Assembly: GCA_021848345.1 (NCBI GenBank)
Contig: JAJZUV010000029.1
Span: forward strand, 1 to 32,415
From: Pseudomonadota bacterium
Lineage (GTDB): Bacteria; Pseudomonadota; Gammaproteobacteria; Burkholderiales; Burkholderiaceae_C
DNA: 32,415 nt
Direction of reading: 5' to 3'
Numbering within the stretch: the first letter of the stretch is position 1; each line of letters begins with the position of its first letter. The position numbers and the translations under genes were made by a program. The notes under the pieces are model-generated. The model was not told the DNA's origin. It saw nothing but the letters and a program-made list of their open reading frames with translations, and did not search any database. Shown piece by piece: positions 17,139-24,310 of the stretch.

Positions 17139-17858
17139 ATGATCTCCGTCCAGACCATCACCGATGCCGCGCAGAAGTCCGGCGGCATTCTCTACATCAT
17201 GGCCCTGCTGCTGCTGGTGGCGCTGGCCGTGGCCATCGAGCGCTTCTGGGCGCTCGGGCGCATGCAGGGCCAGTGCATGCGCTGGGTGCGCGAACTCAAG
17301 GGCCACAGCCACGTCGACACCGCCCTGCTGCACGAACGCCTGCAGGGCGACGCGAACTCGCCCGCGGCCCATGTGGTGGCGGTGGCGCTGAACCACGATC
17401 TCGGCGACCCGCTGGAGCATTTCGGCGACCGTCTGGAGGAGGCGGTGATGGACCAGGCGCCCCAGGTCGATCGCGGCCTGTGGATGCTCGACACCATCGT
17501 CACCCTGGCCCCGCTGCTGGGCCTGCTGGGCACCATCGTGGGCATGTTCAACACCTTCCAGGCGCTGTCGCATCCGGCCGCGGCGACCCAGGCGGTCACC
17601 GGCGGCGTCGGCGAGGCCCTGCTGGCCACCGCGGCGGGCCTGTTCATCGCGGTGCTGGGCCTGGTGGCGTTCAACGCCCTGCAACAGCGTGTGCGCCTGG
17701 TCATGCATCAGCTCGAACGCATCAAGCTGATGCTGTCCAACCGCATGTACCCGCATTACCGCAATACGCAGCAAGCCGCATCGGACGCACGCGACGGCGC
17801 GCCGCGTCGCGCGGGCGCCTCGACCACCTCGGGCGCCGCCTCGCAACTGCTGCAGTAG
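17139..17858 (+). CDS. exbB: ExbB-type energiser of TonB (MotA/TolQ/ExbB family)
   Basis: A 239-residue inner-membrane protein that with ExbD forms the proton channel driving TonB. Three spans are visible: about 15-36 (ILYIMALLLLVALAVAIERF), 118-140 (containing APLLGLLGTIVGMF, the family signature) and 158-181 (EALLATAAGLFIAVLGLVAFN). The C-terminal 35 residues are Ala/Ser/Arg-rich and probably disordered. ATG is preceded by AGGAG. Length equals typical ExbB (about 240). The adjacent receptor, ExbD and TonB genes support ExbB over TolQ. An intrinsic terminator lies between this gene and exbD. Confidence 0.92.
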   Translation: MISVQTITDAAQKSGGILYIMALLLLVALAVAIERFWALGRMQGQCMRWVRELKGHSHVDTALLHERLQGDANSPAAHVVAVALNHDLGDPLEHFGDRLEEAVMDQAPQVDRGLWMLDTIVTLAPLLGLLGTIVGMFNTFQALSHPAAATQAVTGGVGEALLATAAGLFIAVLGLVAFNALQQRVRLVMHQLERIKLMLSNRMYPHYRNTQQAASDARDGAPRRAGASTTSGAASQLLQ

Positions 17859-17917
17859 CCGCCCATTCATCCCGACCGGACATCGTGAGCGCGGGCAGCC
17901 CCAGGTCGCCCGCTTGA

Positions 17918-17947
17918 GCCACAGCCCTGCTGTGGCGTCCTTTTTTT
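17918..17947 (+). terminator. Intrinsic terminator between exbB and exbD
   Basis: A perfect 8-bp stem GCCACAGC / GCTGTGGC with a CCT loop (17918-17936) is followed by GTCC and seven T (17941-17947). This is the clearest Rho-independent terminator in the window, yet it lies inside the gene cluster, 59 bases after the exbB stop and 12 bases before the exbD ATG. It would lower transcription of exbD, tonB and the ABC genes relative to exbB. A further hairpin, GCGGGC / GCCCGC (17891-17913), precedes it. Confidence 0.75.
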
Positions 17948-17959
17948 CCCGACCAGCCC

Positions 17960-18361
17960 ATGCGCTACTTCGAGACCCGCAAGGCCCGCATCGAGATCAT
18001 TCCGATGATCGACATCATGTTCTTCCTGCTGGTGTTCTTCATCATGGTGACCCTGCGGATGATCCCGGCGGACGGCATCGCATCGAGACTGCCGACCAGT
18101 TCCACCGCCAACAGCCTGCCCCCGCCGCAGATCACCATCGTGGTCGACCGCGCCGGCGTGATCCACGTCGGCGCGCTGGATCTGAACCCTCAGCAACTCA
18201 CCCGCCTGCTGGAGAACAAGCCCGATCCCTCGCATCTGCAGGTGGTGCTCGCGGGCGACCGGCATACCCCGCTGCAGTTGCTGATGCGCGTGATGGATGC
18301 CTGCCGGCGCGCCGGCGTCACGCGCATCGGTCTGGCCGCGCAGCAGGCGAGCGGGTCGTGA
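17960..18361 (+). CDS. exbD: ExbD-type energiser of TonB
   Basis: A 133-residue single-span protein of the ExbD/TolR family. The N terminus MRYFETRKARIEIIPMIDIM leads into the membrane span (about 17-35). The proton-carrying Asp is D18 in PMIDIMFFLLVFF, equivalent to D25 of E. coli ExbD. The rest is the periplasmic domain (about 45-130) ending LLMRVMDACRRAGVTRIGLA. No strong ribosome binding site is seen; the ATG lies 12 bases after the T run of the terminator. The stop overlaps the tonB GTG start as GTGA, so tonB is translationally coupled. Confidence 0.92.
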   Translation: MRYFETRKARIEIIPMIDIMFFLLVFFIMVTLRMIPADGIASRLPTSSTANSLPPPQITIVVDRAGVIHVGALDLNPQQLTRLLENKPDPSHLQVVLAGDRHTPLQLLMRVMDACRRAGVTRIGLAAQQASGS

Positions 18362-19098
18362 GCGCGCTGGCCACGGATCGCGGCGGGGCTCGCGGCTCCA
18401 TGTCCGCGGACGAAACCTGGACCGATCCCGGCGGCCGCGGCCGCTGGCCGGCGGCGCTGGCGCTGGCGCTGCTGATCGAGGCCACGCTGCTGGGCGCGCT
18501 CGCGTGGCTGGGGGCCCACCAGGCACCGCCGCCTCCGCCGCCGGTGGAGATCACGCTGAGCCAGCCCAAGCCGGCGGTCCCCAAGCCCCCGACCCCCAAG
18601 CCCCCGCCGCCGAAACCGCAGCCGCCCAAGCCGCAGCCCAGGCCGCGGCCGCATCCGGTGCACCCGCATCCGAAGCCCCTGCCGCCGCCGCCGCAACCCC
18701 GCGCGCTGATCCCGCCGCCCTCGCCCCAGCCCGCCGCCAAACCGGCGATGCCGGTGGCACCGCCGCCCCCGCCGCCGCCCGCGCCGGTGGCGCACCCGGA
18801 TCTCGCGGCCACGCGCCTGAGCTTCGAGGGCGCGCTGCGCGAGGCCATCCAGGCGGCGGTGCGCTTTCCCGAGGCGGCGCGCCTGATGCATGTGGGCGGG
18901 CGCGTGCTGGTGAGTTTCGACTTCCTCGACGGCAGGGTCAGCCGGGTGCGCGTCGCGCAGTCCAGCGGCGTGGACATGCTCGACACCGCGGCGCTGGCCG
19001 CGGTGCGCGAAGCGCCCTATCCGCCCACGCCCACCGCGCTGGCCTCCCAGTCGATGAGGTTTCGCATCTGGGTTCGCTTCCATCTCGAAAGCCGCTGA
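18358..19098 (+). CDS. tonB: TonB energy transducer
   Basis: A 246-residue periplasm-spanning protein that passes energy from ExbBD to the outer-membrane receptor. A single membrane span lies at about 31-53, followed by a Pro/Lys-rich rod (56-142, with KPPTPKPPPPKP-type repeats) and a C-terminal TonB domain (about 150-246, with FPEAARLMHVGGRVLVSFDF). GTG at 18358 overlaps the exbD stop and is chosen; an ATG at 18400 would shorten it by 14 residues. The span carries Glu41 near where E. coli TonB has its essential His20, and no His is in the span. It overlaps the next gene by TGATG coupling. Confidence 0.9.
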   Translation: MSALATDRGGARGSMSADETWTDPGGRGRWPAALALALLIEATLLGALAWLGAHQAPPPPPPVEITLSQPKPAVPKPPTPKPPPPKPQPPKPQPRPRPHPVHPHPKPLPPPPQPRALIPPPSPQPAAKPAMPVAPPPPPPPAPVAHPDLAATRLSFEGALREAIQAAVRFPEAARLMHVGGRVLVSFDFLDGRVSRVRVAQSSGVDMLDTAALAAVREAPYPPTPTALASQSMRFRIWVRFHLESR

Positions 19099-20090
19099 TG
19101 ATCCGTCTCGTCCTGCTGTTGCTTCTCGCCGGGCTGTCCCTGGGCACGGCCCGGGCACGCCCCCTCACCGTGTACGCGGCTTTCGGCTATGACCGCGCCG
19201 TCGCCCAGGCCTTCACGCAAAGCACCGGCATCGCCGTCGACCTCGTGCACCTGAGCACCGGCCCCTTGCAGGCGCGCGTGCAGGCCGAGGGCCGGCGTCC
19301 CCAATGGGACGTGCTGTGGTTCGACGGCGACATGCCCATGCGCAACATGGCCTCGCAGCACCTGCTGGCCTGCGGCTGGATGCCCAAGGTTTCCTACGAC
19401 GCGGCGGGACGCGCACTGCTGCCCGCGGATCGCTGCTACCTGCCCGTGGGCCTGACCTACGCGGGCACCCTGCTGGTGAACACGCAACGCCTGCCCGATG
19501 CACCGCGCACCTGGGCGGGCCTGGCGCGAGCGGGCCTGCGCGGCAAGGTCGGGATGAACAACCCGGCCATCTCGGGCCCCACCTTCCCCTTCGTGGCAGG
19601 CATCCTTCAGCAGGACGGCATGCGGGCCGGACAGGCCTGGTTCGAAGCCCTCAAGGCCAACGGCCTGAAGGTCTACCCGACGAACAGCGTGACCCTTCGC
19701 GCGCTGCAGTACGGCCAGATCGACGTCGCGGTGGTGCAGAGCTCGGCCGCGCTGGGCTTCGCCCAACGCGAGCCCGACCTGCGCATCGTCGCGCCGGACC
19801 CGGTGGCCGAACTTCCGTCGGACATCGCCATCGGCGCCCAGGTACGAGGCGCCGAACTGCAACAGGCCCGACGCTTCGTCGAGTTCGTGCTGTCGCCGGC
19901 GGGCCAGCGCGCGATGCAGCACGGCGACCCCAGCGCGGATTCCAACTACCAGCCGCTGATTCGCGGCGTGGCGCCATTGCCCGCGCTCGCGCGGCTGCAC
20001 GTGCGCGATGCCCAGCGCCTCGACCCGACCCGCTGGGGCGCGCGCGAGGCGAGCGTGGACCTGTGGTTCAGCTCCCACGTCCTGCATTGA
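19098..20090 (+). CDS. Periplasmic substrate-binding protein of an ABC importer (iron(III)-binding-protein-like)
   Basis: A 330-residue secreted binding protein of the AfuA/FbpA/PhnS-like superfamily. Residues 1-20 are a signal peptide (cleavage likely after ARA). The body has LTVYAAFGYDRAVAQAF (23-39), a domain I/II crossover near VGLTYAGTLLVNTQRL (117-132) and LRALQYGQIDVAVV (200-213). In ferric-binding relatives a Tyr-Tyr pair that holds iron follows this last block; here the equivalent place is S215-S216 (VQSSAALGF). Iron is therefore not assured; chelated metals, phosphonates or other small solutes remain possible. It starts by TGATG overlap with tonB and ends by TTGA overlap with the permease gene, fixing it in the operon. 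Confidence 0.82.
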   Translation: MIRLVLLLLLAGLSLGTARARPLTVYAAFGYDRAVAQAFTQSTGIAVDLVHLSTGPLQARVQAEGRRPQWDVLWFDGDMPMRNMASQHLLACGWMPKVSYDAAGRALLPADRCYLPVGLTYAGTLLVNTQRLPDAPRTWAGLARAGLRGKVGMNNPAISGPTFPFVAGILQQDGMRAGQAWFEALKANGLKVYPTNSVTLRALQYGQIDVAVVQSSAALGFAQREPDLRIVAPDPVAELPSDIAIGAQVRGAELQQARRFVEFVLSPAGQRAMQHGDPSADSNYQPLIRGVAPLPALARLHVRDAQRLDPTRWGAREASVDLWFSSHVLH

Positions 20091-21820
20091 GCGCTCCCGG
20101 AACCGATTCGCGCCCCGCTCGGCGCCTGGTCCCGCGTGACGCGCTGGCGCCCGCGGACACAGGCGCGCGCCTGGGGGCCGTGCGGCACCACGCCGGGCGC
20201 GCGCTCGGCCCGGCCCTGCTGGCGCTGGCCGCGCTGGCCCTGTGGGGCTGGCCCCTGGGCGGCTTCCTGGGCCAGGCGCTGCTGCCGGGGCTGCTGCGCG
20301 GCGCACTGCACCCCAGCCTGGACGCCTTCGCCCAGGCCTGGGCCGACGGCGGTGCCGGCGCGCTGCGCAACAGCTGGCTGATTTCCCTGCTGGCCAGCCT
20401 GATCGCGCTGCCCCTGGGCGCGTGGCTGGCCTGGCTGCGCGAGCGCAGCCTGCTGGCGTGGCGCGGGTGGATCGAGGCCGGAGTCTGGCTGCTGCTGGTG
20501 CTGCCCGGCTACTTCGTCGCCTCGGGCTGGATGCTGCTGGCCGCGCCCGTCGGCCCACTGGCGCACTGGCCGTGGTTGCTGAACCCGGCGCAGGCCTTGC
20601 TGGGCCCGCCGGGCATCGTGCTGAGCCTGGCCTTCAAGGCCCTGCCCTATACCTTCCTGGCGCTTCAACTCAGCCTGCGCGCCTCGTCGGCGGCGCCGCA
20701 GGAAGCCGCGCGCGTGCTCGGCCTCGGGCGCGGGCATCGACTGCGCCTGGCGGTGCATGCGCTGCTGCCGGCGCTGGCGGCGGGCTTCGCCGCGGCCTTC
20801 GCCGAATCGGCCAGCGATTTCGCGGTGGCCGCCACGTTGGGTGCCGGCAGCGGCACGATGATGGCGACCTACGCCATCCAGCAATCGGTGGCGGCGATGC
20901 CGGTGAACTTCCCCGCCGCCGCGGCCGCCTCGTGGATGCTGCTGGGCCTGGTGGCTCCGGCCTTGCTGTTGCAGTCGGCGGCACGCCGCCGTGCCGCCAG
21001 CGCGCGCAGCGTGGGCGCGCGCCACCGCCCGGCGCCGCCGGTGGCACTGGCAACCGCGCAGGCATGGGCCCATGCGGGCGGCGTGGCCGTGCTGGGCCTG
21101 CTTGCGCTGGGGGTGCCGTTGCTCAGCGCGGCCAGCCTGGCCTTCGGGGGAATCGGCCATGGCGCGGGGTTCGCGCGCGCCGCCGCGCAGGTGTTGCCCG
21201 CCTTCGGCTACTCGCTGCGCATGGCGATGCTGGCGGCCAGCGCGGCCACGGCGCTGGCCTGGCCGGCTGCGCGCGCGCTGGCCGCCGGCAGCCGGATCGG
21301 GCGCGCCGTCGACCTCGGCCTCACGGCGGCCATGGCCTTGCCCGGGATCGTGCTGGCTGCCGCCTACGTGCAGATGTACAACCTGTCCGTCACGCCCTGG
21401 TACGGCGGCAGCGCGCTGCTGGCGATGGCCTACGTGGCGCTCGCGCTGCCGGCGGCCACGCGCCTGCTGCAGGGGCCGGTGGCGCAATTGCACGGAAGCC
21501 TCGGCGAAGCCGCGCGGGTGCACGGCCTGTCGCGCCTGCAGGCGCTGGCGCGCGTGGAGTGGCCCCTGCTGGCGCCCGCGCTGGGCGCGGCCTGGCTGAT
21601 GGCCGCCCTGCACGTGGCCTTTGAACTGCCCGCCTCGCAACTGCTGTATCCGGCCGGCCACGCGCCGCTGGCGGTGGCCTTGTTGAACGCCGCCTCGGGA
21701 TTCCAGCTGCGGTTGCAGGCGCGCCTGCAACTGCTGGGCATCGCGCTGCTGCTGGGCTTCGCGGCGCTGGCGCACTGGGCCTTCGGGCGCGCCGCGCGGC
21801 GCATGGGAGCACGAACATGA
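20087..21820 (+). CDS. ABC importer permease, two fused domains (FbpB/SfuB-type)
   Basis: A 577-residue inner-membrane permease with two tandem binding-protein-dependent transport domains, the layout of iron(III)-type importers such as FbpB and SfuB. Each half has its own EAA loop that docks the ATPase: residues 206-onward (EAARVLGLGRGHRLRLAV) and 474-onward (EAARVHGLSRLQALARV). About twelve hydrophobic spans are visible. The start is uncertain. TTG at 20087 overlaps the previous stop as TTGA and is preferred for coupling; GTG at 20180 would also keep all membrane spans. No in-frame ATG lies early. The stop overlaps the ATPase ATG by ATGA. Confidence 0.85.
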   Translation: MSAPGTDSRPARRLVPRDALAPADTGARLGAVRHHAGRALGPALLALAALALWGWPLGGFLGQALLPGLLRGALHPSLDAFAQAWADGGAGALRNSWLISLLASLIALPLGAWLAWLRERSLLAWRGWIEAGVWLLLVLPGYFVASGWMLLAAPVGPLAHWPWLLNPAQALLGPPGIVLSLAFKALPYTFLALQLSLRASSAAPQEAARVLGLGRGHRLRLAVHALLPALAAGFAAAFAESASDFAVAATLGAGSGTMMATYAIQQSVAAMPVNFPAAAAASWMLLGLVAPALLLQSAARRRAASARSVGARHRPAPPVALATAQAWAHAGGVAVLGLLALGVPLLSAASLAFGGIGHGAGFARAAAQVLPAFGYSLRMAMLAASAATALAWPAARALAAGSRIGRAVDLGLTAAMALPGIVLAAAYVQMYNLSVTPWYGGSALLAMAYVALALPAATRLLQGPVAQLHGSLGEAARVHGLSRLQALARVEWPLLAPALGAAWLMAALHVAFELPASQLLYPAGHAPLAVALLNAASGFQLRLQARLQLLGIALLLGFAALAHWAFGRAARRMGART

Positions 21821-22923
21821 ACGCCCTGGAACTGGTCGACGTGCGCAAGCGCTTCGGCGAGCACGTCGCGCTGCGCGGCCTCGACCTGCGTGTCGAGGCA
21901 GGGAGCATCGTCTGCCTGCTCGGCGCCTCCGGCTCGGGCAAGACCACGCTGTTGCGCATCGTCGCCGGGCTGGAACACCCCGATGGAGGCACGGTGCGCA
22001 TCGGCGGACACACGGTGGCCGGCCCCGGGCTGGCGCCGTCGGCGCCCGAGCGCAGGGGCCTGGGCATGGTGTTCCAGGACTATGCGCTGTGGCCGCACCT
22101 GAGCGCGCTGGACAACGTGGCGCTGCCCTTGCGCGCGCGGCGCCAGCCGCGCGCCGCCGAGCAGGCCCTGGACATGCTGCGCTGCGTGGGACTCGAGGCC
22201 ATGCGCGAGCGCCGGCCTCACGAGCTCTCCGGCGGACAGCAGCAGCGCGTGGCACTCGCCCGCGCGCTGGCGGTACGCCCGCGCCTGCTGCTGTGCGACG
22301 AGCCGCTGTCCAACCTGGACGCTACCTTGCGCGAGGAACTGCGCGACCTGATCGGCGGCGTGGTGCGCGAGCACGGTCTGTCGGCCCTGTACATTACCCA
22401 CGACCACCGTGAGGCCTTTGCGCTGGGCGACGAGGTGGGTATTCTCGACGCGGGCGTGCTGCGCCAGCTGGATGCGCCGCGCCGCCTGTTGGCGGCGCCC
22501 TGCGACGAGCAGGTCGCACGTTTCGTGCACGCGCCGGGCCCCTGGTCGCTGCGCCGCGCGGGGAGCGTGCTGCACGCGCCCTGGGGGGCGCTGCCGGCCA
22601 CGGCCGGCGCGGCAGCCCGGGCCGGCGACGACGCCCGCCTCTACCTTCCGGCCGCCGCCGTGCGCGCGGCCGACGGCCCGATGCGCGACGGAGAATGCGC
22701 CGTGACGGCCGAGGTGCTTCGCTGCGTGGCCACGCCGCGCGGCAACGAGTTGCAGGCCACGCTGCACGGCGTGGCGCTGCGCGTGATCAGTCCGGCGTGG
22801 AGCACGCCGGGCGACCCCGTGGAGCTGTACCTGGACCTGCGCCAGGCGCTGATCTACGAAGGGCCCGCGCCTGCGCGGACCCGCACCGACGAACTCGAAC
22901 TGGAAAGGGAGAACACGACTTGA
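21817..22923 (+). CDS. ABC importer ATPase (FbpC-type)
   Basis: A 368-residue ATPase for the preceding permease. Walker A is GASGSGKT (36-43), the signature is LSGGQQQRVALARAL (137-151), Walker B is LLLCDE (157-162), and ITHDH follows as the switch His. A C-terminal regulatory TOBE-like domain (about 245-355) resembles that of iron(III) and other CUT/FbpC-type importers. Start ATG overlaps the permease stop as ATGA. The stop overlaps the next ATG by one base (TGATG). It acts at the cytoplasmic face of the inner membrane. Confidence 0.92.
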   Translation: MNALELVDVRKRFGEHVALRGLDLRVEAGSIVCLLGASGSGKTTLLRIVAGLEHPDGGTVRIGGHTVAGPGLAPSAPERRGLGMVFQDYALWPHLSALDNVALPLRARRQPRAAEQALDMLRCVGLEAMRERRPHELSGGQQQRVALARALAVRPRLLLCDEPLSNLDATLREELRDLIGGVVREHGLSALYITHDHREAFALGDEVGILDAGVLRQLDAPRRLLAAPCDEQVARFVHAPGPWSLRRAGSVLHAPWGALPATAGAAARAGDDARLYLPAAAVRAADGPMRDGECAVTAEVLRCVATPRGNELQATLHGVALRVISPAWSTPGDPVELYLDLRQALIYEGPAPARTRTDELELERENTT

Positions 22924-23666
22924 TGACCTGGACACATTGGGGCGCGGCGGGCGCGATCTTCGCGGCCAGCGCGGTGGAATGGGTGGAAGCCTTCACCATC
23001 GTGCTGGCCGTGGCCCTGAGCATCGGCTGGGCGCGCGCCACCAGCGCGGCGATCGCCGCGCTGGCCGTGGTGAGCGTGCTGGTCGCGGCGGGCGCCGCCG
23101 GCTTGCAGCTGATCGACGGCGACATGAACATCATGCGGGCCGCCATCGGCGTGTTCCTGCTGCTGTTCGGACTGCGCTGGTACGTGAAGGCCGTGCGGCG
23201 CTACGCCGGGCGCACGCGCCTGCACGACGAACTCGAGGAATTCCGCGAGACCCGCGAGGCGCTGGATCACGCGGAAGTGCGCGCGGCCTGGCTGGTGGCC
23301 TTCAAGGGGGTGCTGCTCGAAGGCCTGGAGGTGTGGCTGCTGGTGGTGGCCATGGGCCACGGGCTGAACCTGGGCCAGTCGGCCTCCGCCGCGGTGCTGG
23401 CGCTGCTGGTGGTCGTCGTCGCGGGCATGGCGCTGCGCGCGCCGCTGAGCGCCGTGCCGGAGAACACGCTGAAGTTCCTGGTGGCCTGCGCGCTGCTGGC
23501 CTTCGGCAGTTTCTGGAGCCTGGCCGGCGTGCTGGGCGAGCAGGCCACCTGGCCCATGGGCGACCTCACGCTGCCGCTGCTGTTCGTCGTCTACGCCGTC
23601 TGCGGTCGCCTGCTCGGGGCCCAGTTGCGCGTGCCGGCCGCGGCGCCCGTCGGGAGCGAGGCATGA
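22923..23666 (+). CDS. Polytopic membrane protein with twin ExxE motifs (COG4280-like; possible metal permease)
   Basis: A 247-residue integral membrane protein with about seven hydrophobic segments. It resembles the uncharacterised COG4280 membrane proteins. Two ExxE motifs lie in hydrophobic helices: E19-W-V-E22 in the first and E133-G-L-E136 (LLEGLEVWLLV) in about the fourth. FTR1/EfeU iron permeases carry REGLE-type motifs in exactly their first and fourth helices, so a related metal path is plausible, though the leading Arg is absent. A charged loop (98-120) rich in Glu, Asp and Arg separates the halves. One-base overlap with the ATPase stop and ATGA overlap with the next gene tie it to the importer operon. 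The function is inferred, not known. Confidence 0.65.
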   Translation: MTWTHWGAAGAIFAASAVEWVEAFTIVLAVALSIGWARATSAAIAALAVVSVLVAAGAAGLQLIDGDMNIMRAAIGVFLLLFGLRWYVKAVRRYAGRTRLHDELEEFRETREALDHAEVRAAWLVAFKGVLLEGLEVWLLVVAMGHGLNLGQSASAAVLALLVVVVAGMALRAPLSAVPENTLKFLVACALLAFGSFWSLAGVLGEQATWPMGDLTLPLLFVVYAVCGRLLGAQLRVPAAAPVGSEA

Positions 23667-23827
23667 AAAAACTCCTGCAGTTGATTTTCGGCGACTGGCG
23701 CAATGCCGGTGCCGTGGCCGTGTCGGCCGCCGCGGCCTACGCCGCCGCGCGCGCCTGGCCGGGAGTCGGCGCCTGGATCCTGGTGCCCGCGCTGGTGCTG
23801 GCCGCCTGGTGGCAGGCCTCCACCTGA
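23663..23827 (+). CDS. 54-residue membrane protein, last gene of the importer cluster
   Basis: A short open frame beginning MKKLLQLIFGDWRN, with one long or two short hydrophobic segments (about 15-30 and 35-50, AGAVAVSAAAAYAAARAW and GAWILVPALVLAAWW). It starts inside the stop of the twin-ExxE gene as ATGA, the same tight coupling as the genes before it, which is the main evidence that it is real. I do not recognise a family. It may assist assembly or stability of the neighbouring membrane protein; that is a guess. After it comes a 64-base gap before the hicA remnant. Confidence 0.6.
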   Translation: MKKLLQLIFGDWRNAGAVAVSAAAAYAAARAWPGVGAWILVPALVLAAWWQAST

Positions 23828-23855
23828 AACCCACAAGAGAGGCAAGGCATGACTT

Positions 23856-23890
23856 GACGAATGGTGTCATTAGTTGTGACGCCATTCGTC
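23856..23890 (+). promoter_or_regulatory. Long inverted repeat directly before the hicA remnant (candidate operator)
   Basis: GACGAATGG (23856-23864) pairs with CCATTCGTC (23882-23890), and inside it GTCA (23866-23869) pairs with TGAC (23877-23880), separated by one T/G position on each side and a 7-base centre. No T tract follows. It ends one base before the hicA ATG, and TTGACG (23854-23859) overlaps its left arm as a possible -35. HicB-type antitoxins bind inverted repeats at their own promoter, so this is a likely HicB operator. Confidence 0.5.
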
Positions 23891-23891
23891 G

Positions 23892-23954
23892 ATGCCGGAG
23901 TTCGAGAAGATCCTGCGGCAGATGAGGTCATCACCTGCCGCCGTCCGCTTCTAG
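23892..23954 (+). pseudogene. hicA: Truncated hicA toxin gene
   Basis: A 20-codon frame reading MPEFEKILRQMRSSPAAVRF and then TAG. This matches the first 20 or so residues of HicA mRNA-interferase toxins of the kind that begin xxFEKxLxxMRxxPxxVRFxDL and run to about 80 residues. The rest of the toxin, with its catalytic His and dsRBD-like fold, is missing. Only nine bases separate the TAG from the intact hicB, so an internal deletion has probably removed about 60 codons. The product cannot be an active toxin. The reading is by recall of family members; an alignment would settle it. Confidence 0.65.
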
Positions 23955-23963
23955 GATGAACCG

Positions 23964-24287
23964 ATGAATGTTGACCATTACACCTATCGAGTGACCTGGT
24001 CCTCGGAGGATGCCGAGCATGTCGGCTTGTGCGCCGAATTCCCGTCACTATCCTGGCTTGCCCATTCGCCGGAGGATGCACTGGCCGGCATTCGGCGCAT
24101 GGTGGCCGATTGCGTGGCGGACATGCGTGCGGGATCCGAGCCAGTGCCCGAGCCCATGGCTGAGCGCAGTTACAGCGGTGAGTTCAAGGTTCGCATCCCA
24201 CCGGAACAGCACCGCCGACTCGCCATCGAAGCCAGCGAGCAGGGGGTGAGCCTCAATCGCCTGGTAAGCGCCAAGCTGGCAGTCTGA
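23964..24287 (+). CDS. hicB: HicB-family antitoxin
   Basis: A 107-residue antitoxin of the HicB family. The N-terminal half (about 3-50: YTYRVTWSSEDAEHVGLCAE, then FPSLSWLAHSPEDALAGIRR) is the degraded RNase H-like fold that masks HicA. The C-terminal half (about 70-105: YSGEFKVRIPPEQHRRLA, then GVSLNRLVSAKLA) is a ribbon-helix-helix DNA-binding segment. AGGATG precedes the ATG. The gene appears full length while its partner hicA is cut to 20 codons, making this an orphan antitoxin. It may still repress its own promoter at the inverted repeat upstream or neutralise HicA copies elsewhere. Confidence 0.88.
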   Translation: MNVDHYTYRVTWSSEDAEHVGLCAEFPSLSWLAHSPEDALAGIRRMVADCVADMRAGSEPVPEPMAERSYSGEFKVRIPPEQHRRLAIEASEQGVSLNRLVSAKLAV

Positions 24288-24310
24288 GCCCCGGTGGGTC
24301 CTGCGCCGGT

